A stretch of DNA of 64,000 nt, taken from Atherix ibis (lineage: Eukaryota; Arthropoda; Insecta; Diptera; Athericidae). Under the pieces are notes generated by a model that was not told the origin of the DNA, searched no databases, and saw only the letters and a list, made by a program, of their open reading frames with translations. Both the position numbers and the translations under genes were made by a program. The number at the start of each line of letters is the position of its first letter. Within the stretch, counting starts at the first letter, position 1. The stretch is taken from positions 94,371,696 through 94,435,695 of the forward strand of contig OY282606.1 in NCBI GenBank assembly GCA_958298945.1, in the 5' to 3' direction. Shown here in pieces: positions 46,180-57,729 of the stretch.

Positions 46180-47640
46180 TTTAACATAGTTCGGATTGTC
46201 CGATTTGGTTCAAATGGGCACCGTTCTGTTTTATAATTTGTTGCCATTTTAAAGGCAACTACATAGTGCCTCTCTCATAGAAGTCCTGGTCCTTATTGGC
46301 GAAAAACTCGACAGAGCGATTTTCACAATCCTCTCTTGATGCCAATTTCTTATCACTAAGGAAGTTTTGCAATTATAAATCGCTTGCTGCTAGGTCCGGA
46401 CTATAAGGTCCTGCCGAGTCACTAATTTTCGCAGCTTGAAACGGTCCAATTGTTGACAGTTGAGGTCCAAAATTAGTGTTTTTTTCCAGGAGTTTCTGCC
46501 AAGTCCTAGCTTCAAACGGTCTAATTTCTGACAGTTGAGGTCTGAATTTAGAGGTTGGCCATATGAAAGCAGCTCAAAGTAGATTATTGCCTTTGAGTCT
46601 CACGAAACGCACAGCAAAACCTTCCTAGCCGTTAGTCCTGGTTTGGCCACACAGGTACATAACTGATAGTTAGCAGTCAGTAATCAGTTACAAGCTGATT
46701 ATTCCAACTGCTTGTGGTGAGGCTCATTAGCGCTGACAGCGCCAGATATAATTTCCAGTATCTCCTGCTGGCGATCCGGAGATCTTACCCACAGTGTAGG
46801 TTTTAACCACAGCCACCACGTGTGCCGAAGCACCTCACCAAAACCGAGCACAGAAAGCTAATTCGATTCCCGTGATACAAATTAAAGTTTTAAGAGTAGT
46901 AGATTTGAACTCCGCTCATAGAGCTACAGGACTTTTTTGTGTACCATGCACAAATTCCCGTGGGGGTAATCATGTGATTATTATTTTTAATATCACATTT
47001 GCCAGCCACGGCATATCCACTACTTTTGCCTCATGTTAGCAAAATTTTTCCTTTTTATGCTATCATTGGGATGAGAAGCTGGTATATACTTAACATCCCG
47101 CCGCCGTTGCTCGCAGTACAGTACCGACTTATCAGTTTGAACGTGCGGTAGCAGTTCATAACGAACGATTCTCTTCCAGTCCCATCACACACTCAGCATA
47201 ATCTGTTGATCGTTAATCCTGGCTATGAAATTGTTTATGATCGTTCATCTCTCTTTTCCCATGATCTCTTTCGAACGATATTCCCGTATTTTACCCATTT
47301 TTTATTGGCAGTTACGATTCGCTTCAGAAATGGCTCGATTTCATTGGGCTTCAGCTATCCGTTCATCTTATTTTTTCCACTCAATTCATGAGGCACTCTA
47401 AACATCGATTTTTTTTATGCAGACGGTTTAGAACTAATTTGTGGCCTATCTTTAGCTCCTACGCGATGCTAAGATTGCTAACATGCCGGCGTACTTCGAT
47501 TATTTGCATGATTTTATTGACAAATTCAACAGATCTACCTTCCAAGGTATATCTTTAACATCAAAAATATCGGAATGGAATAGACAAAACTAAACTTGCG
47601 AATAATTGGCTGTGACAATATCGGGACCATAGACCAATAT
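46180..47640 (-). mobile_element. Decayed mariner (family F), possibly with an insert
   Basis: Minus-strand fragments in broken frames: near 47370-47250, SEIEPFLKRIV, NKKWVKYGNIVRKRSWEK; near 46620-46530, LLCVSWDSKAIIYFELLS..LNSDLNCQKLDRLK; near 46400-46210, LASREDCENRSVEFFANKDQ and ALKWQQIIKQNGAHLNQIG. This is the order of a mariner transposase. Between about 46640 and 47000 lies a GC-richer block (CTCCTGCTGGCGATCCGGAG) that fits no transposase part and may be a separate insertion. Confidence 0.6.
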
Positions 47641-47687
47641 TCACAATTTCAGCCGCTTGACCGTTATCAAATCAAAATTGTAAATTA

Positions 47688-48771
47688 CGAGGTCTGTTCA
47701 AAAAGTATCGCGAATTTTGTGTTTTTTCAAAAATTATTCATTTACTTATGAATATCTATTTTGTCCCCTTCAAAGTAATCCCCATCAGATATTATACACT
47801 TGTGCAAACGTTTTTCCAATCCTCGAAGCACTTCAAAAAATCATTTTTTTTATCTTGTTCAGCTCCGTCTTTATCTCCTCAATCGTAGTGTAGCGTCGTC
47901 CTTTTCAGTTTCTTCAGTTTCGGGAACAAGAAAAAGTCACAAGGGGGGCAGATCTTGGGAATACGGTGGCTGCGGTATTATTAGTGTATTGTTTTTGGCC
48001 AAAAATTCGCGCACAAGCAACGATGCAAGAGCAGGGGCATTATCATGATGCAACTGATCATACACATAATTGAAATGCAACAACCATAAAAACAAGCAAA
48101 TTCAAACTTCCTTAAGGAAAGTTTATTTGAAATTAAAAATAAATGCTATAATTTAATCATGCCATTCATTTAATAACTTGAAATTGAATTGTTCGGACGA
48201 ACTGTTATGTTAAAAAGTATTAATAAAAAAAGTTATCCGATTTGTGTTTGCCAATTTTTGTTCTTCCACAAATCCGGGCGTTTCTGGCGGATTGCTTCAT
48301 GCAACTTGCGCATAACTTGCAGGTAATATTCCTTATGGACTGTTCTACCCTGTGTCAAAAACTCTTGATGCACTATGCCCCTGCAATCGAAGAAAACTGT
48401 AAGCAAAACCTTCACATCTTCTCGGCCCTCTGAGAACATTTTGTACCACCGATAAACGTTTCTTCGGTGCAAGGTAGCTTCACCATATGCCACAGTCAAT
48501 ATTCGGAATGAGTCCGCGCAATTAATTTTGTTTTTCAATTTTGTTTTGATACAGATTCTCTGACCCATTTTTTGGAATGGGCAAAACCGAAGACGAGCCA
48601 AAACACGTGAAAGCAAAGCAGCTGAACATTCGAAATGGCCGAACTTGTCGGCATAAGTGAGAGACATGAGTACCAACATAACGGCGTAATTAAGTGAGAG
48701 ACATGAGTAAAAAATCAAAAATCGAATATACGTAACCCGCGGAAATTCAAAATTCGCGATACTTTTTGAAC
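47688..48771 (-). mobile_element. Mariner family B, copy 4, with a foreign 190-bp insert
   Basis: Left terminus CGAGGTCTGTTCAAAAAGTA after TA (47686-47687); the right end reads ..GATACTTTTTGAAC and then departs from the consensus. Minus-strand coding fragments: MGQRICIKTKLKNKINCADS and YGEATLHRRNVYRWYKMFSE near 48570-48430, VLLTVFFDCRGIVHQEFLTQ and RKLHEAIRQKRPDLWKNKN near 48410-48255. At 48049-48245 the coding region is interrupted by sequence copied also at 51506-51694. Inactive. Confidence 0.85.
48049..48245 (+). repeat. Insert in mariner B copy 4, duplicate of 51506-51694
   Basis: Begins TGCAACTGATCAT and ends AAAGTTATCCGATTTGT, with a central CTTCCTTAAGGAAAGTTT. It matches 51506-51694 in the same orientation at about 93-95% by eye. 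No inverted termini or clear target duplication are seen. Confidence 0.88.
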
Positions 48772-49059
48772 TTTTTACCCTGTAACTCACTACTGACTCG
48801 ACAATCAAAAAACTGTAAAAAGAATTTTTTTAGTATCACTAATAATATTTTTAGCGTGATTGTAGTATTAAAAAATATTTTGAAAGATTTTTACACTAGA
48901 CAACATATTTGCATATTTTTATTAATTTTATAGTAATTTCAATTAAAAAAATCGTTAGCGTACTGGACTATTATCTATATAGTAGTGGGTTTGAATGCTT
49001 TTTCCTAAAAATCCATTTATATTTTAACTCCCTTATCTCGATATCCTTTGTCACCAAAT

Positions 49060-49690
49060 GGCCAAAAAATATCGAGATAAGATGTACCATCAAATTTTGT
49101 GTTAAGCTTGATGAATCAGCGGGTTTGACTAGAAAAAATTCTTTTGTGGCAGAGATTTTTGGTGGCAGATGACATTTTTGGATGGCCGAATAACAGTAGA
49201 CGACGAACTTTGCTCAAGGAGGTTTTTTCAACAATGGAAGCTGATAAAAATGTGGATTATTTTTATTAGTTTTCGGAATTGAATGACTCCCCGATCTGAT
49301 ATAAAGAACCGTTTTTCCGAAAGGCTTAGAACAAGAATTTTTCAGGTTATATCAGACATTGCAGATATGTTACTTGAATGCTCAACTTGTCGTTGGTGAG
49401 CAACCTTTTATAGAAAAAAAATCATTTGTCCATCAACGCGTTCTTCATTGAAAAAATGGATATTTGTGCTTCCGCAGACTCCCAGCATCTGATCTTAGTC
49501 GTAGTGATTTTTTTTGTTCCCCAAGACCGAAAACTACTTGAAAGCACGTCATCTTGGTATTGTCGGTAATTAAATCGTTTTAACACTGCTTTGAAGAGTA
49601 GTAACAACACCTACGCCGATTTATAACTGCCAAAGGGAACTATTTTAAAGAGGATATTATGGATAAAAAAAAATAAGTAAAATTATTGTA
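49060..49690 (+). mobile_element. Decayed mariner remnant (family H)
   Basis: Plus-strand fragments: IKFCVKLDESAGLTRK and SFVAEIFGGR (49085-49170), then GRITVDDEL, FSTMEADKNVDY; near 49470-49570, a block aligning with SPDLAPCDFFLFPRLK-type C-termini (SDLSRSDFFCSPRPKTT in mixed frames), KARHLGIVGN. Many stops and deletions. It resembles but is distinct from family B. Confidence 0.55.
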
Positions 49691-49978
49691 AAAAATAAAC
49701 ATAGTCTCTTAATTTTTTTTTACCACCCATCGTAGTAACACAGAAAAGATGAACACAAAAATTTTATAAATCTGTCAATTTTTATTATTTAAACTCATTT
49801 TTATTTTTAATATATTTTAATTATCGTAATCATAAAATGTACAACAAATTTTCGTTATTTTCAAGAATAGAATAAAAATTCATAAAAATTTTAACTCTAA
49901 TTAAAATAAACAAAAACAATCAATCAAAGAATGGCCAGATTTTTTTTTAACAATCCAAATGGTACGAACTTGTGTAAC

Positions 49979-50548
49979 TTAGTGTAAATGAAGATTGTAA
50001 TTGGCATAGCTTGTCGCATGCCCATGACCATTATCAGAATAATGGCCAAGACCTCCTCCTGTATGCCCATGCCCATTTCCATGTATATGTGGATGGGATC
50101 CATGGCCAATATGTTTAACAACAGCATTAAATCCACCATGTTTGTCAGAATAGTACTCAACTACGCGTATCCTTCCATCAGCTTCATGAAATTGGTATCC
50201 ACCTGCATTTTTGAATAAAATATATTATCAAAAAATTCTTTTCAATATCAGAAAGTCTACCTTTAACAACATCCCCATCACGAGTCTCCCACTGTTTTTT
50301 CTGATCGCCTGTATGCGCATCATGGACTCCATAGTCAAAATTGTACTTCGGGTAACTAAAGTAGTCAGCATGCTGATGACCATAGCTTTCAGATCCGGAA
50401 CTAGCCACCAAACAGACAAATCCAAAACCAATTAGGTGCTGTGTATAACAGAACCGCAAAAGAAAGAACATTTTTTTGGCTTAGATTTATCTTAAATACC
50501 AAAAAATAAAAAAATTAATTAATTAAGGTATACCTTAAGAGATTGCAT
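49979..50548 (-). CDS. RR-2 cuticular protein 5, 138 aa, three exons
   Basis: Exons in transcript order 50548-50534, 50438-50261 and 50202-49979; introns of 95 bp (phase 0) and 58 bp (phase 1). Signal peptide MQSLKHLIGFGFVCLVAS; short linker SGSESYGHQHADYFSYP; RR-2 domain from about residue 35 with [40 protein letters not shown] and RVVEYYSDKHGGFNAVVKHI. The tail has HPHIHGNGHGHTGGGLGHYS and ends HATSYANYNLHLH. Exon 3 is closest in style to gene 1. Secreted and chitin-binding. Confidence 0.92.
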
Positions 50549-50622
50549 AATTTCGTTTGTTCCGTTAAATTACTTCCGATCGTTAGGAAATTAGGAAATT
50601 GTTACTGCGACAAATCGAATTA

Positions 50623-50659
50623 AACTGATGGCATTACCAACGACGATGTGGCTTTTATA
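50623..50659 (-). promoter_or_regulatory. TATA box and initiator of cuticle gene 5
   Basis: Minus-strand TATAAAAG (50659-50652) and ATCAGTT (50629-50623), about 30 bp apart. Confidence 0.84.
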
Positions 50660-50699
50660 TCACAAATGCAAATTAAGTTTACACTACTTTAAAAAGAAA

Positions 50700-52075
50700 A
50701 ACCGGATGATCATTTAGTTATCTTCATTATATAGTAGACTAATTAATGTGTATAAATTCTACCATCTATAACAGTTGAATAAATATTTTTTATCTCACAA
50801 TCTTTGTACTGATATCTCAGAAATGCAAATTGATTTCCTATGATTAGCCAAGCGAATAAATATTTTAAATTTGGCAACATTTAAAGGGAAGAAACATACC
50901 TGGACAACCCCCAACTATTCTATATATAACACAATAGTGACCGTTGTTAACCACAAAATTACATAATCCAAATATAATTATACTTTAATGCCCACATCGC
51001 CGTAAACCATAGTACAAAATTTGACTGGATCATTGGGCATGGCTAGACAACAAAACAAGGTAAGTACAATAATTAGATACGTTTTTTTTATTTATTAAGT
51101 TATCGATATATGCATGAAAGTTAATGGAAAATTGTCTTAATTTAATTCATTTTCAATTTCATTCCAATTTAATTGTAATCAAAGTGTGTTTGTACGCGAT
51201 TGTTTGTTTTTGCTTTTCTGGAATTCTTTTGCAGAGAAATTTCGTAATATGCATTCCGCTTTAAATTCACTTTTTGTATTAGCGCTTTTTAATCTTAAAG
51301 AAAAGAAATAAAAACTATCGTATTTTTATAAAATTTTGAGAATCATTCACCTGGAAAGCTTAGACTTTTTTTTTAAGTGGAAAAATATAGTTTTTCAAGC
51401 ATTTAATAGTTTCTTCTTTTGTACTATTTTCAATATTTAATTACAATATAAAATTGGCGCGTGTGATTTAAGGCATAAATGATTGCTCGCCATTCTAATT
51501 AAATATGCAACTGATCATAATTGAAATGCAACAACAATTAAACAAGCAAAATTAAACTTCCTTAAGGAAAGTTTAATTGAAATTAAAAATAAATGCTATA
51601 ATTTAATCATGCCATTCATTTAATCACTTGAAATTGAATTGTTCGGACGAATTTTTATGTTAAAAAGTATTAATAAAAAAGTTATCCGATTTGTAAAAAA
51701 GTTTGGAAAAGTTTAAAAAAAATCATGTAAAATTTGGATTTTAATTTTTTTTAAAATATAATTTAAATATATTTTATAAGTTTTTCTATTATGCATTAAA
51801 TATAAAATTATTAGAGAAAAAATATCATCATTTCAGGATGTAATTTGGCCATGACTTGGCGGATGGGTTTTTTTTAAATGGTGAAAATTTTGAAAATTGT
51901 CAGCGTGAAAATGGCTTTTGATGAGGATTTGTAAGAAAATGCCCAACGATGTCAAATTGCAATAAAACTGAAATTGGTCGTATTATGTGGATTATGGCAA
52001 AGTATGTTGAAACTGTGTGCTTTTAAAACTTTATTGCACTTATAAGATTAGATACAAAATCAAGTAATGAAATTA
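50700..52075. other. Intergenic AT-rich DNA
   Basis: Contains the 51506-51694 repeat. A 21-bp string near 51028 (TTGACTGGATCATTGGGCAT) matches the FDWIIGH block of the family E copy at 13460, but nothing around it matches. No gene recognised. Confidence 0.45.
51506..51694 (+). repeat. Second copy (possible source) of the insert at 48049-48245
   Basis: Sits in ordinary AT-rich intergenic DNA with no visible element boundaries. This suggests it is the resident copy and the one inside mariner B is derived. Confidence 0.75.
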
Positions 52076-53297
52076 TTGGGTTGTCCGGGAAGTAATTTCG
52101 TTTTTTTTTTAAATAAAAATTAAAGACGATTTTCTTATAGTGAATTAATATTTTATTCAATTAAATATTGTCTAGTCTGATCCAATACCCTTTGCCATCT
52201 TTTTGGCAGTAGCATGATTCCACTCGCATAAAATTTTTGTTCTTTACTGGCAAAAAACTGATCTAAGTGATTTTTGACCTTCTTATTTGAATTAAACGTT
52301 TTACCGTCTAAAAAATATTGTACAGACTGGAACAAATGATAATCGGAAGGTGGTAAGTCTGGAGAGTATGGTGCGTGTGGCAGTATATCCCATCCCAGCT
52401 CTGAAAGCTTTTGCCTAGTGGTCAGACTTGTATGTGGCTTCGCATTATCCTGTTGGAACATTATACCTTTCCTATTGACCAATTCTGGCCTTTTTTCTTG
52501 AAGTGAATCATTCAATTTGTCTAACTGATGACAGTACACTTCAGAATTGATGATTGTGTTGCTCGGTAGAAGATCAAAATAAACGATTCCTTTGAAATCC
52601 CAGCAAACAGATAGTATAACCTATTTTTGATGAATATTGGCTTGCGAAGTGCTTTGATCCGGTTAATCTTTTCTACTCCAGGATCTTTTGCGCTAAACAT
52701 TATTGTATATAACGTATTTCTCATCCCCAGAGATGATACACTTCAGAAATTGATCATTTTCTTGACGTTTGAGAAGCAAATCACAAACGTCAATGCGACG
52801 GCACAAATTTTTTTCCGTAAGAAGATGAGGAACCCATATGTCGAGCTTTGAGATTAAACCTAGCCATTTCAAATGATCATGAACGGACAAATTCGATAAA
52901 TTTAATCTCTCAGCGATCTCACGAGTTGTTATTCGCCGGTTTGCATCAATTAATGCCTCTATTGTGTCTTCATCAGTTTCAACTGACCTTCCAGAATGTG
53001 CTGCATCTTCGAGATCAAAATTGCCGGATCGAAATTTTGCAAACCAGTTCTGGCACTGGCGCTCACTTAACACATCTTCTCCATACACATCGGATAATTT
53101 TTTGTTTCTTGAACAGCATTTTTATCTTTTCTATAGTAAAAATGTAAAATATGCCGAAAATTCTGTTTTTCACTTTCCATATTTAGAAGGGTATCAATAA
53201 AAACTACTGTTTTTCACTTTCCATATTTAGAAGGGTATCAATAAAGAATCAATCGAGCCTTAAGAAAAAAAACGAATTTACTTTCCGGACAACCCAA
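52076..53297 (-). mobile_element. Mariner family C, copy 3, the most complete
   Basis: Left terminus TTGGGTTGTCCGGGAAGTAA after TA (52074-52075) and right terminus ..TTACTTTCCGGACAACCCAA before TA (53298-53299). 1222 bp. The leader next to the right terminus has a small tandem duplication (CACTTTCCATATTTAGAAGG twice, 53171-53236) and lacks part of the leader seen in copy 1. Confidence 0.9.
52153..53180 (-). pseudogene. Mariner family C transposase, near complete
   Basis: ATG at 53180 begins MESEKQNFRHILHFYYRKDK; a single-base frameshift near 53110 leads into the frame of 53088-52693 with YGEDVLSERQCQNWFAKFRS, TREIAERLNLSNLSVHDHL, LDIWVPHLLTEKN and the first catalytic Asp in ISGDEKYV. An in-frame TAG at about 52693 interrupts NNV-stop-RKRSW. 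The remaining core has VYCHQLDKLNDSLQEKRPEL, FQQDNAKPHTSLTTRQKL, PYSPDLPPSDYHLFQSVQYF and ends WQRVLDQTRQYLIE. All three catalytic Asp codons remain. The helix-turn-helix style resembles the Hsmar1/cecropia type. Confidence 0.86.
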
Positions 53298-53459
53298 TAT
53301 ATAATAGCTGTCAAAATCCATTTTTTCACAAGCAAGCCTGGTTATGTCAGCTGTCAAAATCCATATGATAATGTGGCTTAAGTGTGAAGTTGGTTGTAAA
53401 AAAATGCAATGAAATCCCCTGTTGGGAAACAACGAACTTACTCTTCGAACAACCCAATA
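53298..53459 (-). mobile_element. Solo 5' end of a family C mariner
   Basis: Directly beside copy 3, the right-terminus leader recurs: AGCTGTCAAAATCCATATGA through AAGTGTGAAGTTGGTTGTAA to ..ACAACCCAATAT. It is an old copy end into which, or next to which, copy 3 inserted. Confidence 0.72.
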
Positions 53460-53559
53460 TTTCACATTAATACCCGTTTCGGCAAGAATACACAGCAGTT
53501 TATCCTCAATCCTCTTTTCGGATGATATACAATAACATCATAAGGATATTCACAATTCC

Positions 53560-53830
53560 TTTAGCGCAAGTGATTTATAAAAAATAAAAAAAGTAAAATT
53601 TTCAAGTTTAGGTCAAAAAAATCTGGTTGGCCGCAATAGTCTCTTCTTCTTTATTTTCAAAGAAGTACATATCAATGGTACTTTCAAACCAAAAGACATA
53701 CACATACACAGCAAAGAGTCATTTTTCGCGGATACAATGGCTTCTCCACACGCACTTGTCAGTTTCCAGAGTCTTATATGTGGCAATTGTGCTTATTTCA
53801 GAGCCTCATCTCCTTCAAAAATAGTATTTA
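53560..53830 (-). mobile_element. Family E remnant
   Basis: Minus-strand broken frames recall NKHNCHI (for NKQNCRIWG), VEKPLYPRKMTL (for HPQKVTVW) and the region before it, in the order of the other copies. Short and heavily mutated. Confidence 0.5.
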
Positions 53831-55244
53831 ATAATAGATAAATAAAATATAAATTAAAATAAACATTTATGAAACAAAAATATTAATTAAGATGAAACAT
53901 GAGAAATTTGAGTTGACACCTTCTGACGCAAAAAAAAAAACTAACCTAAAATAAATGGCATTTTACATTTCAAGATAAATTTATACATTTAGAAAAGTTA
54001 TTTTGAAAATTAAATTACAATAATTTTTAACTTATGTGTTTAAATTTAAGACACCTTATTTTATATTACTGGTTTTTATTTAATCGTATTATAAACAGGA
54101 GAGCAGCGCTCTTGAGTCATACAGTTTTCACTCATCATAAATATTAAACGTGCAAGTTCACTTTCATTAGAGCAGTTTCAATAATATTCACTTATTTGTC
54201 AACAAGTTCTTTTTTTATAAATATTTAAATATATTCTCTATACGATTTATAAATAAATTGTTCACATGTCCAAATTGCAACATTTTGAAAGTGAAATTGA
54301 GAAATTTTCTTTACTCTTAACTGGCTGATAGAAATTGTTAGGCCGATTAAAATCAATATCAAATCTAATTGCAATATATACGTATGCACATATATATTGA
54401 CTATATATTAAGTTATGAAAGCGTGTATTAAAAATATAGAAATCACCGAAAGTCAAAAAATTTTCATTCAATCATCCTAACTAAGAGTGACCCACAAATC
54501 CCAAGACAGGTTGGATCAGATCCAACAGCAACATAATAACGTGCCGTCATGTTGAGGAGAAAATCCTGTTTCAATATTTTCATTATAGAAGATCTATGAC
54601 TAACTGTTAACAAATACAATTATCTATAAAATATAACATTTAATGTATCTAGAAAAAATCACAGTGATGCTTAAATTGTATCTTGTGTTTTCTGAAACTT
54701 GATAAAAACTGACAAAACTTCAAACACTGTTGCCTAAACCAAAAAAGAAATTAATTTTTTTTTACTTTAAACATGTTTATTCTCCTTCATTTAAAAATGA
54801 ATTTATTCTTATTTTCATAGATGAGTTAACATATACTATCGGTGAATGGTATCGCACAAAATGGCTGAGAAACCTGCTTAGAAAACTTTACTTTTCCCAA
54901 CAGCATTTTCTATATCAAAACTAAAGATAGATTTATTGGTGAAGGTAGTGAATCTTTAACGTATTTTAACGTTAAGATTCACTACATCTGATTCTACTAC
55001 CATGTATGTTTATCTGTAATACTGGAAATATTTGTAGCCGAACACAATACTAGCACAGTTCAGATTGCAAAGTCAAGATCAAGTCACGGCTCCAGCTTTA
55101 GATACTATTGCAGATGCTGCTAATGGAACCGCATCTCCTCCAATAGAGCTAATGCAACTGGTCGTCATAGATCATCAAATGCACTCTAATGGCATCCAAG
55201 TGGCATTGTAGACTTTTTCATATGAAAACCTTAATATTATCGAG
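53831..55244. other. AT-rich spacer with one hairpin
   Basis: Apart from the inverted repeat at 54945-54985, no feature is recognised. Confidence 0.5.
54945..54985. repeat. Short inverted repeat
   Basis: GTAGTGAATCTTTAACGT, six-base spacer, then ACGTTAAGATTCACTAC: stem of about 17 bp with one bulged base. Confidence 0.8.
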
Positions 55245-55281
55245 TATAAATAGTTTAACGATGTGCTTTATTCGAATCAAT
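55245..55281 (+). promoter_or_regulatory. TATA box and initiator of a secreted-protein gene
   Basis: TATAAATAG at 55245-55253 and AATCAAT at 55275-55281, about 30 bp apart, about 190 bp upstream of ATG 55468. The initiator is weaker than those of the RR-2 genes. Confidence 0.7.
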
Positions 55282-55467
55282 TATTAGTTTGTCCTTCAAG
55301 TGAACACACATATCGAATTCTAGTCGAAACGAAGCTTCAGGAGTTCATTCGTCTTTTGGAGTAATAATTACTAAGCAATAAACAGTACAGAATTTTTGTT
55401 CATAAAAATATTCGAATTTTAGTTAAGATTCATAGTGATTTTTGTATTAGAAAATTTTAAAATTAAA

Positions 55468-55479
55468 ATGTGGTTGTTC
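55468..55479 (+). CDS. Secreted-protein gene, exon 1 (MWLF)
   Basis: ATG TGG TTG TTC followed at once by a consensus donor GTAAGT. It has the same plan as the cuticle genes: a very short phase-0 first coding exon. It joins in frame to the exon at 57386 across a 1906-bp intron, to begin MWLFKQPTLFMEFIAILSMV. Confidence 0.72.
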
Positions 55480-57385
55480 GTAAGTACTCTTCTATCAGTT
55501 TCTCTTTATAATATGATAATTTTAATAAAATTTACTCCTTCCGAAGTGAAAGTGCTTTTACTTTGCAAATCCATTTTCATATATCGAAAGTGAAAGAAAG
55601 TAACCTAAATAAATATTGAATTAAACATGTTTAGATAACTTGATCAAATATATAATAAGTGTTTGTTCTTTTTTTTTTGACTTAAATTTATGAATAGAAG
55701 AAAAATATCCTTTTTTAAAGGATTATAATACTCGTAGTTTATAATGTATTATTAAGTGTAATTGCTTTCGATTTGGTTTTTTCTTCTTTAAAAAAAAAAA
55801 CAAAAGGACACAATATTTTATTTGAGTTTGAAGGTTTTTTTTTTATTATTGTGTTTTTTTTTTAAATTTTTTAATGATCCTTTTTATTTAACCCCTAATT
55901 TTATACAAATAATTATTCTAATATGCAATTAAGTGTTTTTAATATAAAATTTGATTATATTTTTGTAAATTGAATGTACAGAAAAGCTTATTTTATCAAT
56001 TTTGAAATGTATAATTATTTGTTGGTAATAAATATCAATAAATTCTTGGTAGAAATTAGGATTTTCTTCTTCTTTTTTTTGAATATACTAACTTTTTATA
56101 ATTAACTATTATGAAAATCTAGTTCTAACATTTCACTCAATTTCAATAGTATGTTTAATGTAAATTATATAAAAATATAACTTTTTTTTTAAATTGATAT
56201 TATTAAAATTTAGCATTATTGAAAGAATATTTTTAACTTTATTTACAATAATTGCTACTGCAAATTTTTCATCGCTCTTGATCTTAAATTGCCCAAAAGT
56301 GTTTTCGTTTTTGATGAAAGTATACTTTTACGAAAAACATATTTTAATATATGGTATGTAGATAATAAATTGTATATAAAATGGGCAAACAAATAATTTG
56401 ATATCATATTTCTTAGTTATTACTTAACTTTTACTTAATTTTTCCATTAAAAATTCATTTTTTTATTGATTTTCTACAACCAAATAATAAAAAGTAATAT
56501 AAATTCACTCTTATATATTGTTATACTATAAATCAAGTAAACTTTTATATTGGATATTTTTAATATTTCGGAAATTTTATATTAAATATTATTTATATTG
56601 AAAATTATCTTTATTAATTCTATACAACAACAACAACAAAAAATATTTCATATTTAAAATAAAAATTTATTTACGCTATAATTTATGTATATAAACTAGC
56701 TCAAAAAAAATTTTATCATAGTATTCAATTGAAAAGAAAAGAAAAAACAATATTTATTTTCTGAGTAGAGTCAGTTTTGATTGAACCAAATAGTCAATAC
56801 CATCTATAGAAGTATTCGAGTATTTGCACAATAATATGTGCACCTATGATAATCAATTTTACTTTATCCATTCGATACTTGGTTTTATTTTTAACCAGTT
56901 TCTTTAGGATTTTCTTCATTTTAACAAGTAAAAAAATTGATTTAAAATCAAATAAAATAGCTCTGGTCAAGCCTATTTTCCACATTTTCTTAGGCGACAA
57001 CACAACTAAGGTTATCGAAAACTGTCAGCTAAATTGAGATTTTTGAAATATGTTTAAACAATTTACCGCAAGCGTTATACTTTGACTCTATATATTATGT
57101 ATCAGAGAAATTACACCAATCTCGGTAAGGTGAAAAAAATACGTTTTATGTGATTTTAAAATTTATTTTTATATTAAATTGTCTATTAAAATGTTATCAA
57201 CTTGTTGAATTTTTTCATGTAGAAAAAAATTAGTTTCGGTGGCTATTAATTTCTATTTTCTTTTAAATACAATTATCTATATCAATTTTTAGCCTATTTC
57301 CTATCTGATAAGAGTATCAATAATTTAAATTTAAAATTTTATGTAAAAAAGATATAATTATAATATAAACAATTATTTTTCACAG

Positions 57386-57487
57386 AAACAACCGACCTTA
57401 TTTATGGAATTTATTGCAATATTATCGATGGTGACCTTGGTCTGTTCTACATCGAAGGCAAGTCACTTATCGTATGCCCCAGAATAT
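57386..57487 (+). CDS. Secreted-protein gene, exon 2 with signal peptide
   Basis: Acceptor TTTTTCACAG and donor GTAAGT bound a 34-codon phase-0 exon reading KQPTLFMEFIAILSMVTLVC then STSKASHLSYAPEY. With exon 1 this gives a hydrophobic signal peptide of about 25-29 residues followed by the start of a mature chain. Downstream exons are not recognised; the next intron contains the family E remnant at 57730-58870, and the gene may run past the window. Short exon 1, the long intron 1 and the promoter type suggest a cuticle or other extracellular protein, but the mature product is unknown. Confidence 0.72.
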
Positions 57488-57729
57488 GTAAGTTACTATA
57501 ACTTTAAAAAAAAAATCAAAACTTTTAATTTTACAATAAGAATGAATTTTTTTTGGTGGAAAACTCGATATTAATTCTATGGTCTTCTGTTTTTAATCTA
57601 TAACATGCTTAAAAACCCACTTTGTAAAAATATTTCACTTTTAATTGCGTTTTTATTTTAAATTTTTTATAAATATTTAATATTTTTTTAATGAAATAAT
57701 AAATAAAAGTACTTAAAATCTAAAGGGTG

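Noticed and set aside
51015..51040. 21-bp match to family E FDWIIGH block
   Set aside because: Isolated match with no flanking similarity; too short to call a remnant.
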